From Ulota crispa (taxonomy: Eukaryota; Streptophyta; Bryopsida; Orthotrichales; Orthotrichaceae), in contig OY987242.1 of NCBI GenBank assembly GCA_963920765.1, positions 32,760,002 through 32,824,001 on the forward strand: a DNA stretch of 64,000 bases, read 5' to 3'. Position numbers and translations under genes: made by a program. This document shows positions 60,180-64,000 of this stretch, piece after piece. Within the stretch, counting starts at the first letter, position 1, and the number at the start of each line of letters is the position of its first letter. Below the pieces are notes generated by a model. The model was not told where the DNA came from, did no database searches, and was given only the letters and a program-made list of their open reading frames with translations.

Positions 60180-61086
60180 TTTACCTCCTAAAGGACAACA
60201 TCCTTTATTTTGTCAAAGGACACTCAAAACTGCAAAACAGTAAAAAAGTTTCATAATTTTTCTTTTGTGTATCTAACTGCAGGATCTTGTATTAGACTAG
60301 TATAATAATGTTTGTAAATTTTTCAAATGTTTTGACCACATAGATTGCAAGATATTTGCATTTAAAGTATGAACAACAAACTTTTTTGCACCTTGCATGA
60401 TCAGATTATTTGACTTTGAACCTTTTTAACTAAATTTTTTTGCACCACAAAGTTTGGAGGTTTATTTTCTTAAGGTGGAAAATTGAGTTGAGAACCTTTG
60501 GAAAAAAAATCAAAACAAAAATACTTAATTTTCATTCTTAAAATAAACATTAGGTAGAAGAAGGTATGAGATTGAACGAAAACTTAAATTGTTAATAACA
60601 TTGCAACAAAATTGAAACGCAATAATCCCAATGACGAGATTTTTTCTAGCAAGCAAGATTCACCCTTTCCAACAATTTTTTTTGAAAAAATGTTAAATGT
60701 GCATTCAAAAATGAAGTTTATAAGTTATTTTTTCAAAAAGATGCTTGAATTGCCCAAAAAACAAGATTGTCCATAATTTTTTCATAACTAATTCAAATGT
60801 AAGGAATCAAAGCTTCAAATGTAGACAAAAATATAATCTACAAGAAAAAAAAAAATCTGATTTTTGTAAAATAAAAATTGATGTTTGGTCTCCCCAAATT
60901 TGTGCTTATTTGGGCATAACTTTTGCTCCCGAGCATAGATTGGAATAAAGATGATATTCTCCAAAAGCTAATGTGTTTTTCTATCTTCAAAAAAAGTTTC
61001 AAAAATGAGGACTAAAATTGAGGCCGTAGGTACATGCCCAAAATCTCATTTGTCTACTGAAAGGACAATGGATCTTTATGAGTTCA
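60180..61086. mobile_element. Diverged relative of the subfamily B elements
   Basis: The left end is 'tttacctcctaaaggacaac'. The right part ('gtaggtacatgcccaaaatctcatttgtctactgaaaggacaatgg') matches the right arm end of 27726 and 58324. The arms no longer pair well. Flanks have drifted from TTAA. Confidence 0.5.
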
Positions 61087-62540
61087 ACCTTTAATTCCTA
61101 AAGGTCATTTACCTCTCCATTTTTGAAAATTTATAAGCATTTATGATAAAGCGTTATAGGGAAGAGTATTTTGGAATCTATGTGCAAGTAAAGGTTGAAA
61201 ACTCTAAAGTTTGTATCTTTTTTATATGGCTGTATTTACAAGTACTATCTCCCAAATATCAACATCAGCTCTTGAACCAAAAAAATTAAAATCCCTCTAA
61301 ATTAGATTATTATTAAAAAATTGATGTTATGAATGAAACATGTTGAAATTGATTTAAAAGGAGAGGACCTCCTTGTAATGGTTTTTAAAATTTAAATTAA
61401 CTTCTATTTTAAAATACAAGCTCATTTTTTGTATAGACACAATTGAACTCAAAACAAAGTTATTATATTTCTCACTTGTCTTTATTTCTAAAATTATACA
61501 AATGTGCACAAGCTACCAAAGTGGAATACAAGTTATGATTTTGTACGGTAGTAGGAGAATAATTTAAAATTGTGACATAGTACTACATTGTCATTTTCTA
61601 TTCATAGTTTTTGTGATGTACAATAGGAAAGTCATACGTAGTAAAAACACTTCACACAAGTTCTCATATGTTTCTAATGTTCGCAGCCTAGGCTCAATAA
61701 ATGTTACGAGTGTCAATTCTTAAGGGCCTTGTGGAGGGTTCAAAATTTTGCTAATGTAATGAATAAACCAACACTATGTATACTTCACATTGTACAAGGT
61801 TATATTCTTGAAATTAAAATTACCATGTGTACTATGCCAGAAGTTATCAGTGGTAAAACAAATGAATTGTACTTCACAATCCCAAAATTGTGGATTTCTC
61901 ACTATCTTCAAAAAGAATTTGAGAGAATGTCAAGAATCATACATCTCAAAAGAGCCTTCCAAAGCTCTGTTTTCTCCTTCTAGAATGCTAATAGTGCACT
62001 ATATCATATTCTACCGTTGCCATCTCAATCGACAAATGTGGTTTCCTATAGAGGTTGGGGGCCCTAGTGTCTAATGAATCTCCTAGGAAGTTCTTGTAGC
62101 ATAGCTAATGTCATGACATTACAAAGATTGTAGAATTTGCTTCAAATTGCACTAGCAAACATCAAAAATTAGTTTTGAGTATGACATTCCTCATTTTTTG
62201 ATTTCACATGAAACATAAATCTCTAATTTTGATGACAATGTATTTCCTCCTAATACTGTAAGAATATGACATTTGAAATTGTTGTTCTTATATTGTGCAA
62301 ACCTGTTGAAATCATAATTCTAAATTATTTTAAATGATAGAAAAAATTCACAGTTTTTTTCAGATAACACAATTTACAATGCTTGTAATAAGTGAATGGA
62401 CTTCTTTCAAAATAGCGTGTTTCACTAGCTGAAGCAAAAGGCCACTAATTATTGCAGAAAAAACAAAAAAAATGTGTAGTAATATTGCCAAGTACAATGT
62501 AAAAAAATAAAAAAATACACACACATGCTAAAATAAAACA
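61087..62540. other. AT-rich intergenic stretch, nothing assigned
   Basis: An element-like start, 'ttaattcctaaaggtcattt', lies at 61084-61105 without a partner. Overlapping plus ORFs at 61729-62074 have no recognised domain. Confidence 0.3.
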
Positions 62541-63106
62541 AGGAAATCAAAACCTTATCTATGTTGGCAGTTTGGAGCTGCAATCCTCAATTCCATTGCC
62601 TAGCCACCCTCCGATGTTGTCGCCCTACACGAATCCCATTGCATCGCCCTCCTCCAAAGCGTCAGATTTGTGGGAGACCCGCTTGGATTCACTACCGAAG
62701 CTGACTGGCCGCTTATCTCCTGGGGCCTTGCTATTGAAAACATTTGCGTCCACCTCTAGCCCTGCACTTTGGTTTGGACTTGCACCGTCAAATTTGGAAT
62801 TGCATTCAAATCTTCCAAACTCATGGACTGCATCTCGACGCTACTTGCAGAAGGTGTCTAGACACCTACACTTCCACGATCTTCTATTGACATTGTACAA
62901 GACTTCAAGAGGCCACGTGAAGGCATCCAATGATGTGGCCGCATCATCAAAGAAATCATCACCCTCAAATTTGTCCTCTGCAAATTCCTCTAAAGACAAA
63001 CTTATACATATTTACAGATGGTCTTGGCTATTATGAAAATCTGAGTTGCGTTCTCTAATAGCATCTTCAAAATTTGTATAAAAATGTTGGGTATCATCAC
63101 ATGACA
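62541..63106. other. GC-richer stretch open on both strands, possible further exon
   Basis: The minus strand is open around 62885-63004 for SLEEFAEDKFEGDDFFDDAA and onward, an acidic stretch that looks more protein-like than the plus-strand ORF at 62572-63036. It could be another exon of the gene to the right or a pseudogene piece. No family is recognised. Confidence 0.3.
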
Positions 63107-63953
63107 CTAGAGAAAAAAAATCGGGCATTGGATAGTCACCACATGAAGAGAAGTCTCAATGGGTATTGGACTTGCACTCTTGTTTAGAGATGGTGGACTC
63201 TCTGTTTTGGATGAGTCTTGATGAAGGAGGCGACAACTACGCCTTGTCGGAAGGCCGTCCCATGACATCTACAAAATACAAACTTGTATTGTAAGTACAG
63301 AGATATAGATTCACAAATACAAATGACAATGCAAATTTTTGAAATAGTAACAGATTGAACTACTCACATCATTTTGGGGAGCTTTACCTTTCCTACCCCT
63401 TGACATGATGAGTGTAATGAGAAATAAATCTCAACAACAAAATCCACTTCACAAAAAAATAGTAGGAACTGCTATAGTTCAAGTGGTAATACAATGCAAG
63501 AAGGTACACAAGCAAAACAATTCTTCAAACAAAACAATGTGCCTACAACTGAAATGTGGGGTTCTCCAAAGAAGTTGTCTTACAATTGAATTTGGAGTGT
63601 TTACTTGAAATACTCAAACTTCATGAAATTAGCAACATAGAGTTATGAAATTGTAGGAACATAATGCCGCAACGCTGAATCTGGACTTTTGAACTACTTG
63701 TTAACACAAAAGCAAAATTGCATTTACTAAACCCTAGATCAACACTTCTAAAACTATAAGAGAGAAATTTACCTTGAATTTTTGCTGGTGTCGCTGCAGC
63801 TGATTTTGGAACCGCAACCGTCGACAATGTCCGCACCCGCCGGTCGCTCTGCTTTCTAGACCGCCTAGAGGTTGTTGGCCGCAACGTTGAAGTGTTACTG
63901 TAAGAGTTGTTTGTGCTCCCCTCTTGACCCCAATCGCATCGCTCTTGCCTCAT
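63107..63953 (-). CDS. Tentative three-exon gene of unknown function at the window edge
   Basis: Exons at 63773-63953, 63368-63429 and 63107-63268 join in frame (donors g|gtaaat and gat|gtgagt; acceptors ttgag and ttgtag) to give 134 residues starting MRQERCDWGQEGSTNNSYSN. Exon 1 is Ser/Thr/Arg-rich, exon 2 contains MSRGRKGKAPQND and exon 3 contains MSWDGLPTRRSCRLLHQD. A basic, Ser-rich product suggests a nuclear or disordered protein, but no domain is recognised. The frame is open upstream of the ATG to the window edge, so the true start may lie outside. The DNA here is richer in GC than the preceding 25 kb. Confidence 0.3.
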
Positions 63954-64000
63954 TTGCAGACTGCTCCCCCTCCGCTCAAACAGTGGCGCTCTTGATCTTG

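Noticed and set aside
62572-63036. 154-residue plus-strand ORF, Ser/Pro/Leu-rich
   Set aside because: Its composition looks like the antisense of an acidic coding stretch; no start context or domain. The opposite strand is the better candidate.

Overview
This window is AT-rich nuclear DNA of a land plant. It has three recognisable genes with plant-type GT-AG introns: a BMT5-like rRNA uridine methyltransferase, a secreted eight-cysteine lipid-transfer protein, and a Golgi UDP-glucuronate 4-epimerase. Plant telomere-type (TTTAGGG) motifs and plant-type MITEs support this. The genus cannot be fixed from the sequence. The low gene density, the MITE-dominated repeats and the absence of any LTR retrotransposon or intact transposase that I could see suggest a lineage shaped by short non-autonomous DNA transposons, possibly a non-seed plant.

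Layout. 1-2801 is unassigned. 2802-3786 is a TTAA-flanked element that ends 75 bp from the stop codon of the methyltransferase gene (3862-6919, minus strand, three exons, both introns carrying MITEs). 6920-19037 holds MITEs, low-complexity DNA and one uncertain hydrophobic ORF (13295-13657, minus). The lipid-transfer gene starts at 19038; its second exon is proposed at 21158, after an intron packed with nested foldback elements. 21211-30779 is mainly an end-to-end chain of TTAA-flanked elements. The epimerase gene is at 31575-32991 (minus). Upstream of it lies a GC-richer region with roughly 150-bp tandem repeats, then a repeat-coded ORF on the opposite strand (35813-36424). 36830-62540 is again almost wholly repeats. 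A tentative small minus-strand gene (63107-63953) lies at the right edge.

The main non-genic signal is one superfamily of non-autonomous elements. They are bounded by TTAA and have short inverted termini beginning CCCCTAAA, CCCTTGAG or close variants, which is the architecture of piggyBac transposons. About two dozen copies or fragments occupy roughly a quarter of the window. Many are joined end to end through one shared TTAA, some are nearly perfect 0.7-kb foldbacks, and one pair in opposite orientation is almost identical. Other MITE families include three or four that are TA-flanked (Tc1/mariner-like), one TTA-flanked (PIF/Harbinger-like) and one with CATATT...GGGAAAA termini. The protein genes do not form a pathway; each looks like an independent housekeeping or secretory gene within repeats.
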